Of a DNA stretch of 64,000 nt, positions 48,774-56,836 are shown in pieces. Made by a program: the position numbers and the translations under genes. The stretch is from NCBI GenBank assembly GCA_046260445.1, contig JBHEPF010000178.1, forward strand, positions 1 through 64,000, in the 5' to 3' direction. The stretch comes from F2B08 sp046260445. Its GTDB lineage: Bacteria; Actinomycetota; Actinomycetes; Actinomycetales; Dermatophilaceae. Positions within the stretch are counted from its first letter, which is position 1, and each line of letters begins with the position of its first letter. Below the pieces are notes generated by a model that was not told where the DNA came from, made no database searches, and worked only from the letters and a program-made list of their open reading frames with translations.

Positions 48774-49847
48774 GTGCGAGCCGAGAACGTCGACATCGCC
48801 GGGTTGCCGGAGCAGTACGCCGCGACCCGCCCCCAGGCGAGCGACGCGCCCGCTGTGGTGGACCTCGTGGCCGCGCATGAGCAACAGGGCAAGGGGTCGT
48901 CATCGACGAGTGAGTCGTCGGTCCTCATCTCCCTCACCGGAATCGGGTCCTGGACCCGCCGCCAGGTCCTGGTCCGGGAGAGGGAGTCGGGACGGCTCGT
49001 CGCCTGGCTCTCGGTGCACGACCGCGCAGCCGGCCGCACACTCGTCGACTGCACCGTCGACCACGCACTGGCCGATGCCGCGGCGGCGACGCTGGCGGAC
49101 CGGCTCCTTCGCTCGGCGGAGCGGTACGCGCAGGACATCGGCGCGATGCGCGGCCTGCGGTGGACGCTCCTGGACGCCGGAGCCTTCGAGGCGGACGTCC
49201 GCCAGCAGCGCTTCCTCGCCGGCGCCGGGTACGAGCAGGTCCGCACCTGGCTGCAGATGTCCCGCCCCGTCCGGCCCGAAGAGGCGCACTCCACGCCGCC
49301 TCCTCGCGAGGGCGTCGTCGTCCGACGGGTCGAGCAGCATCAGGACGGGCTGCCCGTGGCGCAGGACCTCCAAGCCGTCCACCAGGTGCTCGAGGAGTCC
49401 TTCGCCGACCACTTCAGCTCCTATCGGGAGAGCTTCCCGGAGTTCGTCATGCGGCTGCGGGAGGACCCAGGGCACCGATGGGACCACTGGTGGCTCGCGA
49501 CCGTCGAGACCGACGAGGGCACTCTCCCGGCGGGGGCGCTCGTCTCCTCGGTCGTCGGCCCTGACACGACCGGACGCGACGGCAGCTACGTCGACTACAT
49601 CGGCGTGCACCGCCGCGCTCGCGGCCGTGGCGTCGCCAAAGCGCTCCTGCACACCGTCATCGCCGACGCAGCCGAACGGGGTCGGGGTCGGGTCGGCCTG
49701 GAGGTCGACGCGGACAGCCCGACCGGAGCCGACGGCCTGTATGCGTCGCTCGGCTGGGAGACCGCGTATCGCACCCAGTCGTGGCACCGTGACCTCCCTC
49801 TCGGCGCGGCCACGGGAGCGGCTACGGGAGGAGCGACGACGTCGTGA
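48774..49847 (+). CDS. Tandem-GNAT acetyltransferase
   Basis: A 357-residue protein with two GNAT folds, like mycothiol synthase MshD in overall plan. The first (about 20-175) has lost a clear acetyl-CoA loop. The second (about 185-345) has VDYIGVHRRARGRGVAKALL near 278-297, including the R-G-R-G pyrophosphate loop, and ends in GADGLYASLGWE near 322-333. Substrate is unknown; mshD itself would be expected near other genes, so this may be a paralogue. GTG start; CAGAGT sits seven bases upstream. The stop overlaps the P450 start in GTGA. Confidence 0.8.
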   Translation: MRAENVDIAGLPEQYAATRPQASDAPAVVDLVAAHEQQGKGSSSTSESSVLISLTGIGSWTRRQVLVRERESGRLVAWLSVHDRAAGRTLVDCTVDHALADAAAATLADRLLRSAERYAQDIGAMRGLRWTLLDAGAFEADVRQQRFLAGAGYEQVRTWLQMSRPVRPEEAHSTPPPREGVVVRRVEQHQDGLPVAQDLQAVHQVLEESFADHFSSYRESFPEFVMRLREDPGHRWDHWWLATVETDEGTLPAGALVSSVVGPDTTGRDGSYVDYIGVHRRARGRGVAKALLHTVIADAAERGRGRVGLEVDADSPTGADGLYASLGWETAYRTQSWHRDLPLGAATGAATGGATTS

Positions 49848-51181
49848 GCGGTGGTGGGCGGACCCGCCAGGTCGTGCGCTGGGGACTCTCGCACGGCATC
49901 CCGGGTGCGGTCTTCCGCAGGTCGGCTCGGCGCGGAGATCTACATGGCCGGCTCGTGATGACCGCCATGGCGGGTGATCCCGACGAGGTCTGGCAGATCG
50001 TCGAGGACCTGCGCGACCAGGGTCCCCTCGTGCGATCCGGTCTCGCCTTCGTCAGCGTCGACCACGCGGTCTGCAGGGAGGTGCTCTCGTCGTCGGACTT
50101 CCGCACCGGGGAGCCGGACCTGCGCACCTCGATGCGGCGGCTCAGTCGCTGGTCGGCCTCTCCGTGGGTCAACCCGCTCCAGCCGCCGTCGTTGCTCGTG
50201 ACCGAACCGCCCGACCACACGCGCTATCGGCGACTGGTGACGAAGGTGTTCACCCATCGCGCGGTGCTGGCGCTGCGGGAGCGGACCGAGAAGATCGCCG
50301 CCGACCTGCTCGACGAGGTGTCGGCCCGTCGGAGCGGGCCGGTCGACCTCGTCGATGCCTACTGCAGCCGACTGCCGCTCACCGTCATCTGCGAGATCCT
50401 CGGGGTGCCCGACGGGGACCGCGACCTCGTCCGCAGGCTCGGTTCGACGGCTGCGGCGAGCCTCGACCTCGGGATGTCCTGGAGCCGGTACCGCGTCGTG
50501 GACGGCGCCCTGCGCGACTTCGACCGTTGGCTGACCGGACACCTCGAGCACGTGCGGCGCGAGCCGAGCGACACCCTGCTCAGCCGGCTCGTGAGGGCGA
50601 CGGACGAGGGTGCCGTCCTGACCGACCTCGAGCTCCGCTCGACGGCCGGGCTCGTCCTCGTCGCCGGCTTCGAGACCACCGTCAACCTGCTCGGCAACGC
50701 GATCGTGCTCCTCACCGAGAACCCCGACCAGCTCGACCGACTGCGCTCCGCGCCCGAGGGTGAGCCCGGACCGTGGGCGAACGCCGCCGATGAGGCACTG
50801 CGGCTCGACCCGCCGGTGCTCCTCACGGGCCGTTTCGCGATCCGCGACACGACCGTCGCCGGAAAGCGTGTCCCGCAGGGTGCCCCGGTGCTCACCGTTC
50901 TCGCGGGCGCGAACCGTGACCCGGCCGTCTTCCCCGAGCCGGGACGCTTCGACGTGGCCCGACCGAACGCCCGGGACCACCTCGCCTTCTCCGCCGGCCG
51001 GCACCACTGCCTCGGAGCGCAGCTCGCCCGGATGGAGGGTGATGTGGGGTTGCGGGCGCTCTTCGAGCGGCACCCCGACCTGCGGCTCCTCCCGGGCGCC
51101 CGTCGCCGCCCGACCCGGGTGCTGCGCGGGTATGCCGCCCTCCCTGCGCACATCGCCGCACCGGCGGCCGCGTCGGGCTGA
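49844..51181 (+). CDS. Cytochrome P450
   Basis: A 445-residue soluble heme monooxygenase of bacterial class I type. The I-helix oxygen-binding motif is AGFETT near 273-278, the ExxR pair is EALR near 317-320, and the heme loop FSAGRHHCLGAQLAR lies near 380-394 with the Cys ligand near 387. The heme loop has His-His in place of the more common Ile-His before the Cys. No ferredoxin or ferredoxin reductase gene is adjacent, so electrons must come from elsewhere. The GTG start overlaps the GNAT stop by four bases, so the acetyltransferase and P450 are made together. Confidence 0.94.
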   Translation: MSGGGRTRQVVRWGLSHGIPGAVFRRSARRGDLHGRLVMTAMAGDPDEVWQIVEDLRDQGPLVRSGLAFVSVDHAVCREVLSSSDFRTGEPDLRTSMRRLSRWSASPWVNPLQPPSLLVTEPPDHTRYRRLVTKVFTHRAVLALRERTEKIAADLLDEVSARRSGPVDLVDAYCSRLPLTVICEILGVPDGDRDLVRRLGSTAAASLDLGMSWSRYRVVDGALRDFDRWLTGHLEHVRREPSDTLLSRLVRATDEGAVLTDLELRSTAGLVLVAGFETTVNLLGNAIVLLTENPDQLDRLRSAPEGEPGPWANAADEALRLDPPVLLTGRFAIRDTTVAGKRVPQGAPVLTVLAGANRDPAVFPEPGRFDVARPNARDHLAFSAGRHHCLGAQLARMEGDVGLRALFERHPDLRLLPGARRRPTRVLRGYAALPAHIAAPAAASG

Positions 51182-51225
51182 GGGCCGGCTCGCCCACTCA
51201 GCGCGCCGAAACCGCCTTTACGGGT

Positions 51226-51237
51226 CATAGTGATGAC
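51226..51237 (+). promoter_or_regulatory. Leaderless-type -10 box of the second MFS gene
   Basis: CATAGT at 51226-51231 lies six bases before ATG 51238; C replaces the usual first T. Confidence 0.35.
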
Positions 51238-52536
51238 ATGACCTCGCCAGACCCGGACGCGCCGCCGCGCGACGGCCGGGCGCCGAGCCTGTTCCGCCAC
51301 CATGACTTCCGGCAGGTATGGATGGGGGACACGGTCTCGGTCTTCGGCGTGGAGATCGTCGGGTTCGCCATCCCGATCATCGCCGTCACGGTGCTGGCGG
51401 CCACCGAGTTACAGATGGGGCTCCTCGCGACCGCCGAGATGCTGGCCTTCCTCCTCATCGGGCTGCCCGCGGGGGCGTGGGTGGACCGGATGCGCAAGAA
51501 GCACGTCATCATCCGCGGCGACCTGCTGCGTGCGGCGCTGCTCCTCACGCTGCCGGCAGCCTGGGCCCTCGACATGCTCTCGATGACCCAGCTCTACGTC
51601 GTCGTCTTCCTCGTCGGGTGCATCACGGTCTTCTTCGACGTGGCCAACCAGTCCTATCTCCCCGAGATCGTCGCCTCGGACCAGATCTCGGAAGGCAACG
51701 CGAAGCTCAGCGCGAGCCAGCAGACCGCGCGGGTCGCGGGCCCGACGGTCGCCGCATGGCTGCTCCGGGTGATCGGGGCACCGTGGGCCGTCGGAGTGAC
51801 GGCGCTGTTCATGGCACTCTCCGCCCTCTTCGTCAGCCGGGTCCGGACACCCTCGGCCCGGCCGAACCCCGCGCTGCGCGAGCCGCTGGCGCAGGAGATC
51901 CGGGCCGGTCTCGCCTTCGTCGTGCGTCACCCGCTGCTCGTGCGGATCGTCGCCTGCACCGGACTGTCCAACTTCGCCAACGCCATCACCACGACGCTCT
52001 TCGTCCTCTTCGCCATCCGGGAGCTCGGCATCACCGAGACCGACCTCGGTCTGCTCTTCAGCGTCATGGCGGTGGGCGGGATCCTCGGGGCGATCTCCTC
52101 GGACCGGCTCGCTCGGGTCCTGGGCGAGGGCAGGATCATCCCGCTCTCCGCTCTCACCTGGTCCGTGGCCATGTTCAGCCTCCCGCTCTCCGCCTACGTC
52201 TCCTCGCCGATGCCGCTGCTCATGGCCGGCGGCTTCCTCGGTGGGGGGCTGGTCGTCGTCTACAACGTGACCCAGGTGAGCTTCCGCCAGCGGCTCTGCC
52301 CGCCCCACCTGCTCGGCCGGATGAACGGCTCGATCCGGTTCCTCGTGTGGGGGCCGATCCCGGTCGCCGCCTTCCTCGCCGGCGTGCTCGGCCAGCAGTT
52401 CGGCGCGCTGACGACGATGTGGATCGGTGCCACCCTGGGCATGCTCTCGGCGCTGCCCGTGCTGCTGTCGCCGCTCGTGCGGATGCGTGAGCTGCCCTGC
52501 TCCCTCGATGCCCTCAGCGGGGACGGCGCCCACTGA
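51238..52536 (+). CDS. MFS exporter, MFS_3 (EntS-like) type
   Basis: A 432-residue membrane transporter with 12 helices. HHDFRQVWMGDTVSVFGVEI near 21-40 and PAGAWVDRMRKKHVIIRGDL near 79-98 are the marks of the MFS_3 group, which includes the enterobactin exporter EntS and macrolide efflux pumps. The middle loop RTPSARPNPALREPLAQEIR near 202-221 leads to the second half, whose DRLARVLGEGR near 284-294 repeats the gate motif. The exported molecule is unknown. It lies 56 bp after the P450 gene and may work with it, but its own -10 suggests separate transcription. Confidence 0.9.
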   Translation: MTSPDPDAPPRDGRAPSLFRHHDFRQVWMGDTVSVFGVEIVGFAIPIIAVTVLAATELQMGLLATAEMLAFLLIGLPAGAWVDRMRKKHVIIRGDLLRAALLLTLPAAWALDMLSMTQLYVVVFLVGCITVFFDVANQSYLPEIVASDQISEGNAKLSASQQTARVAGPTVAAWLLRVIGAPWAVGVTALFMALSALFVSRVRTPSARPNPALREPLAQEIRAGLAFVVRHPLLVRIVACTGLSNFANAITTTLFVLFAIRELGITETDLGLLFSVMAVGGILGAISSDRLARVLGEGRIIPLSALTWSVAMFSLPLSAYVSSPMPLLMAGGFLGGGLVVVYNVTQVSFRQRLCPPHLLGRMNGSIRFLVWGPIPVAAFLAGVLGQQFGALTTMWIGATLGMLSALPVLLSPLVRMRELPCSLDALSGDGAH

Positions 52537-52587
52537 GGTGACCGTTCCGCCGCGGCCGCTACCCGGACGCCGTGGCACCCTGGAGAG

Positions 52588-54021
52588 ATGCACTGGGCCT
52601 TCGACAACACCTACGCCCGCGAGCTGCCGTGGCTCGGCGCGGCGATGGCGCCCGTCCCCGTCCGCGAGCCGCGGCTGCTCTTCCTCAACAGGCCGTTGGC
52701 CGTCGAGCTGGGCCTCGACCCGAGTTGGTTCCTCACCGAGGAAGGGGCCGCCGTCCTCGCCGGCAGCGCGGTGCCGGAGGGAGCCGAGCCGATCGCCCAG
52801 GCGTATGCGGGGCACCAGTTCGGCCAGTTCAGCCCACGTCTGGGCGACGGCCGGGCCCACCTGCTCGGCGAGGTCGTCGACAGCGAGGGCCGACGTCGGG
52901 ACATCGCGCTCAAGGGCTCGGGCCGGACGGTCTTCTCGCGGGGCGGCGATGGCCGCGCTGCGATCGGCCCGGTGCTGCGCGAGGTCATCGTCAGCGAGGC
53001 GATGGCGGCGCTCGGCGTGCCGACCACTCGCGCCCTCGCCGCGGCGGAGACCGGCGAGCAGGTCTGGCGGGACACCGGGCCCGAGCGCGGTGCCGTCCTC
53101 ACCCGGGTCGCCGCCTCGCACCTGCGGGTCGGCACCCTCGAGCTCGTCCGCACCCAGGGCTCGCTGGAGCAGCTGAGGGCGCTCGTCGACTACGTCCGGG
53201 AACGGCACGACCCGCACCTCGAGCCCGGCGACATCTGGGGTCTCTTCGACACGATCGCCGGTCGTCAGGCCGAGCTCGTCGCGCAGTGGATGTCGCTCGG
53301 CTTCATCCACGGTGTGATGAACACCGACAACATGGCCCTCTCCGGCGAGACGATCGACTACGGACCATGCGCCTTCGTCGACCGCTTCGACCCGGACACG
53401 GTCTACAGCTCGATCGACACCGCGGGCCGCTATCGCTACTCCTCGCAACCGGCCATCACAGGCTGGAACCTCGCCCGCCTGGCCGAGTCGCTGCTGCCGC
53501 TCGTGCCGGGAGAGCCGGACGAGGCCGTGGCGAAGGCGACCGAGCGGGTCAACGGCTTCGCCGGCCGGTATGCGGCGGCCTACCGATCCCGGATGGCGGC
53601 CAAGCTGGGGCTGGGTGAGCAGATCGGCGACGTCGAGCTCGACCGTATCGTCGGCGCTCTGCTCGAGGCCATGCGCCGCGAGTCGCTCGACTACACCGGG
53701 ACGTTCAGGGCTCTGGCGCGATCCCTTCGCGGCGCAGAGCCGCCCGCCGGACTGGAGGACTGGGTCGACGCCTGGCGACCCTTCGTCGCCGAACCGGAGG
53801 CGACCGCGACCCGGATGGACGCCGTGAACCCCGCCTACATCCCGCGGAACCACCTCGTCGAGGAGGCGCTGGACGCGGCTCGGCAGGGGGATCTGAAGCC
53901 GTTCGAGAGGCTCGTCGAGGTGCTCCGGTCGCCGTTCGTCGAGCGGCCGGAGTGGGACCGCTATGCGCAGCCGGCTCCCGAGCGCTTCGCGGCGACCTAC
54001 GTGACCTTCTGCGGCACCTGA
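52588..54021 (+). CDS. selO: SelO/YdiU pseudokinase-fold protein AMPylase
   Basis: A 477-residue protein of the SelO (UPF0061) family, a kinase-like fold that transfers AMP from ATP to protein hydroxyls, shown for other members to act in redox stress. Marks are YAGHQFGQFSPRLGDGRA near 72-89, DIALKGSGRTVFSRGGDGRA near 105-124 (Lys and Arg of the nucleotide site), and GFIHGVMNTDNM near 237-248 followed by DYGPCAFVD near 256-264 with the Mg2+-binding Asn and Asp. The C-terminal Cys-Gly-Thr ends the protein with Cys where some eukaryotic members carry selenocysteine. It lies 51 bp after the MFS gene. Its last 25 bases overlap the convergent marR gene. Confidence 0.95.
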   Translation: MHWAFDNTYARELPWLGAAMAPVPVREPRLLFLNRPLAVELGLDPSWFLTEEGAAVLAGSAVPEGAEPIAQAYAGHQFGQFSPRLGDGRAHLLGEVVDSEGRRRDIALKGSGRTVFSRGGDGRAAIGPVLREVIVSEAMAALGVPTTRALAAAETGEQVWRDTGPERGAVLTRVAASHLRVGTLELVRTQGSLEQLRALVDYVRERHDPHLEPGDIWGLFDTIAGRQAELVAQWMSLGFIHGVMNTDNMALSGETIDYGPCAFVDRFDPDTVYSSIDTAGRYRYSSQPAITGWNLARLAESLLPLVPGEPDEAVAKATERVNGFAGRYAAAYRSRMAAKLGLGEQIGDVELDRIVGALLEAMRRESLDYTGTFRALARSLRGAEPPAGLEDWVDAWRPFVAEPEATATRMDAVNPAYIPRNHLVEEALDAARQGDLKPFERLVEVLRSPFVERPEWDRYAQPAPERFAATYVTFCGT

Positions 54022-54464
54022 CCGAGACGGGCCACCACTCGTTCACCGAGTGCCGTGAGGGCGTCCATCTCGGCGTCACTCATGTCCGCGAAGACGAGCT
54101 CACGGACGAGCTCGACATGAGACGGCGCAGCCTGCTCGATGGCGGCGCGTCCGATCGGAGTCACCGAGACATACTGACCGCGGCCGTCCTCGGGGCAGTG
54201 ACTCCGCTCGATGTGGCCGCGCGACTCCATCCGCTTGAGGTGGTGCGAGAGCCGGCTGCGCTCCCACTGCAGCAGATCCGCCAGCTCGGAGATGCGGGCC
54301 CGGCCGTCCGGGGCCTCGGTGAGCTGGACGAGGACGGCGAAGTCGGCGTACGAGAGGTCGGAGGAGTCCTGCAGCGAACGCGCGAGGCGTGCGTGCAGGT
54401 GGGTGTTCATGTCGAGCAGCGCACGCCAGGCGCGCTGCTGGGAGGAGGTCAGCCAGTCCGTCAT
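53997..54464 (-). CDS. MarR-family transcriptional regulator
   Basis: A 155-residue dimeric winged-helix regulator. The core at 35-105 has a DNA-recognition helix in LLQWERSRLSHHLKRMESRG near 68-87 and a wing around HCPEDGRGQYVSVT near 93-106, typical of MarR proteins; WERSRLSHHxxRME is the mark of a large actinobacterial subgroup. The ATG at 54464 was preferred to one 16 codons upstream that would cover the AT-rich intergenic region. It is divergent from the YceI gene across 95 bp and is the probable regulator of it, as in several actinobacteria. It has no Cys in the dimer helices that would suggest direct redox sensing. Confidence 0.92.
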   Translation of the reverse strand: MTDWLTSSQQRAWRALLDMNTHLHARLARSLQDSSDLSYADFAVLVQLTEAPDGRARISELADLLQWERSRLSHHLKRMESRGHIERSHCPEDGRGQYVSVTPIGRAAIEQAAPSHVELVRELVFADMSDAEMDALTALGERVVARLGQVPQKVT

Positions 54465-54559
54465 GCGTCCAGGATACGGGATTAGTTGACATATCACCAA
54501 ACATTGATGCACTATATAAATGACAAATCAACCATACAGTCTTCGAAAGGACGACCCAC
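54465..54559. promoter_or_regulatory. AT-rich divergent promoter/operator of marR and yceI
   Basis: This gap is strikingly AT-rich against its surroundings. It contains TTGACA (54486-54491), TATATA around 54513-54518 and several TTGA/TCAA half-sites (GTTGAC near 54485, TTGATG near 54504, ATCAAC near 54527) that could form operator arms for the MarR protein. GAAAGGA precedes the yceI start. Confidence 0.55.
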
Positions 54560-55114
54560 ATGACCACCGCCACCGCTCTCTCTCGGCTCACCGGCAGCTG
54601 GACCATCGACACGAGCCACTCCAGCGTCGGCTTCGTCGCCCGCCACGCCATGGTCACCAAGGTCCGCGGCACCTTCAACGACTACTCCGGCACCGCGACC
54701 GTCGGCGAGAGCCTCGCCGACTCCAGGGTCGAGGTCGAGATCGACGCCAACAGCGTCGACACCCGCAGCGCCGACCGCGATGCCCACCTGCGCAGCAACG
54801 ACTTCTTCGGCACCGACGAGCACGCCAGGATCACCTTCGTCTCGACCTCCGTCAAGGAGACCGGCGACGACGGCTTCGACCTCACCGGTGACCTCACCAT
54901 CAAGGGCACCACCAAGTCCGTGACGATCCCCTTCACCTTCGAGGGTGGCGCCACCGACCCGTTCGGCAACGTCCGCGCCGGCTTCGAGGGCAAGACGGTC
55001 GTCAACCGCAAGGACTTCGGCCTGGTCTGGAACGCCGCGCTCGAGACCGGCGGCGTCCTCGTGAGCGACAAGGTCACTCTCGAGTTCGACATCTCGGCGA
55101 TCAAGTCCGCCTGA
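54560..55114 (+). CDS. YceI-family polyisoprenoid-binding-like protein
   Basis: A 184-residue protein with the YceI lipocalin-like barrel. Marks are WTIDTSHSSVGFVARHAMVTK (given as WTIDTSHSSVGF at 14-25 then RHAMVTKVRGTF near 28-39), RSADRDAHLRSNDFF near 69-83, and VGFEGKTVVNRKDFGLVW-like GFEGKTVVNRKDFGLVWNA near 140-158. Family members bind polyprenyl chains or amide lipids in a hydrophobic tube. There is no signal peptide, so it is cytosolic as usual in actinobacteria. It is probably controlled by the divergent MarR gene. A strong hairpin ends its transcript. Confidence 0.93.
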   Translation: MTTATALSRLTGSWTIDTSHSSVGFVARHAMVTKVRGTFNDYSGTATVGESLADSRVEVEIDANSVDTRSADRDAHLRSNDFFGTDEHARITFVSTSVKETGDDGFDLTGDLTIKGTTKSVTIPFTFEGGATDPFGNVRAGFEGKTVVNRKDFGLVWNAALETGGVLVSDKVTLEFDISAIKSA

Positions 55115-55132
55115 TCGACTGAGACCCCCAGC

Positions 55133-55178
55133 ACACCGGAGCGCCCGGGCCTATGAGGGCCCGGGCGCTTCGCGGTGT
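55133..55178 (+). terminator. GC-rich terminator hairpin after yceI
   Basis: GCGCCCGGGCC (55141-55151) pairs with GGCCCGGGCGC (55158-55168) around the six-base loop tatgag, with outer ACACCG/CGGTGT pairing. It lies 27 bases after the yceI region stop and is followed by a TT. Confidence 0.8.
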
Positions 55179-55284
55179 CCGGGGGCCGGAGGAGCGGACG
55201 AGCCGGGGGCCGGAGGTTGGGTCGCCGAACGGGTGGGGGAGACAATGGAGGAGCCCACCCATCCCGCGCGTCCAAGGAGCGTTC

Positions 55285-56097
55285 ATGCAGATCACCGACA
55301 AGGTCTTCGTCGTCACCGGCGGCGGGAACGGGATCGGACGGGAGGTGGTGCTGGGGCTCATCGAGCGAGGTGCCCGGGTCGCGGCTCTCGACCTCCGGCA
55401 GGACGCCCTGGACGAGACCGCGCGGATCGCGGCGGTTGCTGCGGACCGGCTGACGCTCCATGTCGTCGACGTGGGCGACCAGAATGCGGTGACCCGCGGC
55501 TTCGCTGAGATCGTCTCCGCCCACGGCCAGCTCGACGGAATCCTCAACATCGCCGGCATCATCCAGAAGTTCGTCCCCATCGTCAACCTCGAGATGAGCG
55601 AGATCGAGAAGGTCATGGCGGTCAACTTCTGGGGGGTCGTCTACACGACCAAGGCCGCACTCCCGCACCTGCTCACGCGCCCTGAGGCGTGCGTCATCAA
55701 CGTCTCGAGCATGGGTGGCTTCACGCCCGTCCCCGGCCAGACCGCCTATGGAGCGAGCAAGGCTGCGGTCAAGCTCTTCACCGAGGGGCTCTTCGCAGAG
55801 CTGCGGGAGACGAACGTCGCCGTCACGATCGTCTTCCCCGGAGCCATCGGCACGGACATCTCCGTCAACTCCGGGGTGACGACGGCCGAGTCCGCTGCGG
55901 AGAAGAAGAAGTCGTCGTCGTTCCCGACCACGTCCCCCGAGGATGCCGGCGCACAGATCATCGAGGCCATCGAGAAGGGCCCGTTCCGGATGATGATCGG
56001 CCGGGATGCCGCCATGCTCGACCGGCTGTCCCGCCTGGCGCCGCAGCGGGCGGTCGAGATGATCGCCAAGAGGATGGCGAGCATCCTCAAGTCCTAG
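55285..56097 (+). CDS. Short-chain dehydrogenase/reductase
   Basis: A 270-residue classical SDR oxidoreductase. The cofactor loop is TGGGNGIG at 11-18; Asp37 at the end of the second strand (AALDLR) prefers NAD(H). The catalytic Ser lies in VINVSSMGGF near 136-145 and the Tyr-Lys pair in AYGASKAAV near 152-160. NIAGI near 88-92 is the NAG-type motif. The C-terminal part has an extra Lys/Ser segment (EKKKSSSFPTTSPEDAG near 205-221). AAGGAG precedes the ATG at 55285. The substrate is unknown. No partner gene is coupled to it. Confidence 0.92.
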   Translation: MQITDKVFVVTGGGNGIGREVVLGLIERGARVAALDLRQDALDETARIAAVAADRLTLHVVDVGDQNAVTRGFAEIVSAHGQLDGILNIAGIIQKFVPIVNLEMSEIEKVMAVNFWGVVYTTKAALPHLLTRPEACVINVSSMGGFTPVPGQTAYGASKAAVKLFTEGLFAELRETNVAVTIVFPGAIGTDISVNSGVTTAESAAEKKKSSSFPTTSPEDAGAQIIEAIEKGPFRMMIGRDAAMLDRLSRLAPQRAVEMIAKRMASILKS

Positions 56098-56147
56098 CCG
56101 GTCCGCTGCCTCCGGTCCTGTGCCTCCGGTCGGGGGTTGCACGCGCA

Positions 56148-56159
56148 TACCGTTGAGGT
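56148..56159 (+). promoter_or_regulatory. Leaderless-type -10 box of the Lon-N gene
   Basis: TACCGT at 56148-56153 lies six bases before ATG 56160 and overlaps a GCATAC hexamer. Confidence 0.45.
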
Positions 56160-56825
56160 ATGTCGCGGTTGCCGCTCTTCCCGTTGGGCACGGTGCTGTT
56201 CCCCGGGGTTCGGCTGCCCCTGCAGGTCTTCGAGCCGCGTTATGTCGAGCTGCTGCGCGACCTCGGACGACGACCCCCGCAGGAGCGCAGGTTCGGTGTC
56301 GTCGCGCTGCGCCGGGGCAACGAGGTCGCCACCGCCGGCGCTCCCGAGCTGTCCGTCACCGGCACGGCGGCGCGACTGACGAGCATCCGAAGCGCCGCGG
56401 GCGGTCCGGCCGGGGTCGTCCTCATCATCGAGACGGTGGGGGAGTCCCGCTTCCGCCTCGACTCCTTCGCCGCGGATGACACTCCGTACTTCGTCGGTGA
56501 GGTCACCTGGCTTGAGGACACCTCAGCGGACGCGGGCGAGCTGGCTCGGGCGGGCGCGGAGGCATGTGCCGCATACGACGCCTTTCTCACCGCGGTCGGT
56601 GGGACCGTGCGGCCGGTCGACGCGCCGCTCGAGCGACTCGCCTACGAGATCGTCGAAACGGTGGCGCTGCCGGTCGAGGACCGGCAGGCCGTGCTCGACG
56701 CCGGCGATCCGGTGCGGCGGCTCACCCTCGTGACCCGCCTGCTCCGGCGCGAGACGCTCCTCTTCGGCGGCCTGCACCTCGTGCCGACCGAGCGCTACGA
56801 CTTCGCCCCGCCCAGCCAGAACTAG
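56160..56825 (+). CDS. LON peptidase N-terminal-domain protein
   Basis: A 221-residue protein that consists of the substrate-binding N-terminal domain of Lon without ATPase or protease parts. The opening SRLPLFPLGTVLFPGVRLPL then QVFEPRYVELLRDL (residues 2-34) is the family mark, and the helical C-terminal part runs from about 140. Role is unknown; such proteins are frequent single-domain genes in actinobacteria. It is followed 11 bases later by the serine-hydrolase-like lipoprotein in the same direction. Confidence 0.9.
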   Translation: MSRLPLFPLGTVLFPGVRLPLQVFEPRYVELLRDLGRRPPQERRFGVVALRRGNEVATAGAPELSVTGTAARLTSIRSAAGGPAGVVLIIETVGESRFRLDSFAADDTPYFVGEVTWLEDTSADAGELARAGAEACAAYDAFLTAVGGTVRPVDAPLERLAYEIVETVALPVEDRQAVLDAGDPVRRLTLVTRLLRRETLLFGGLHLVPTERYDFAPPSQN

Positions 56826-56836
56826 GGTTGTCGCCC

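Noticed and set aside
51409..53853. An 814-codon minus-strand frame opposite the MFS and selO genes
   Set aside because: Spans two genes and their gap; product is charged low-complexity sequence.
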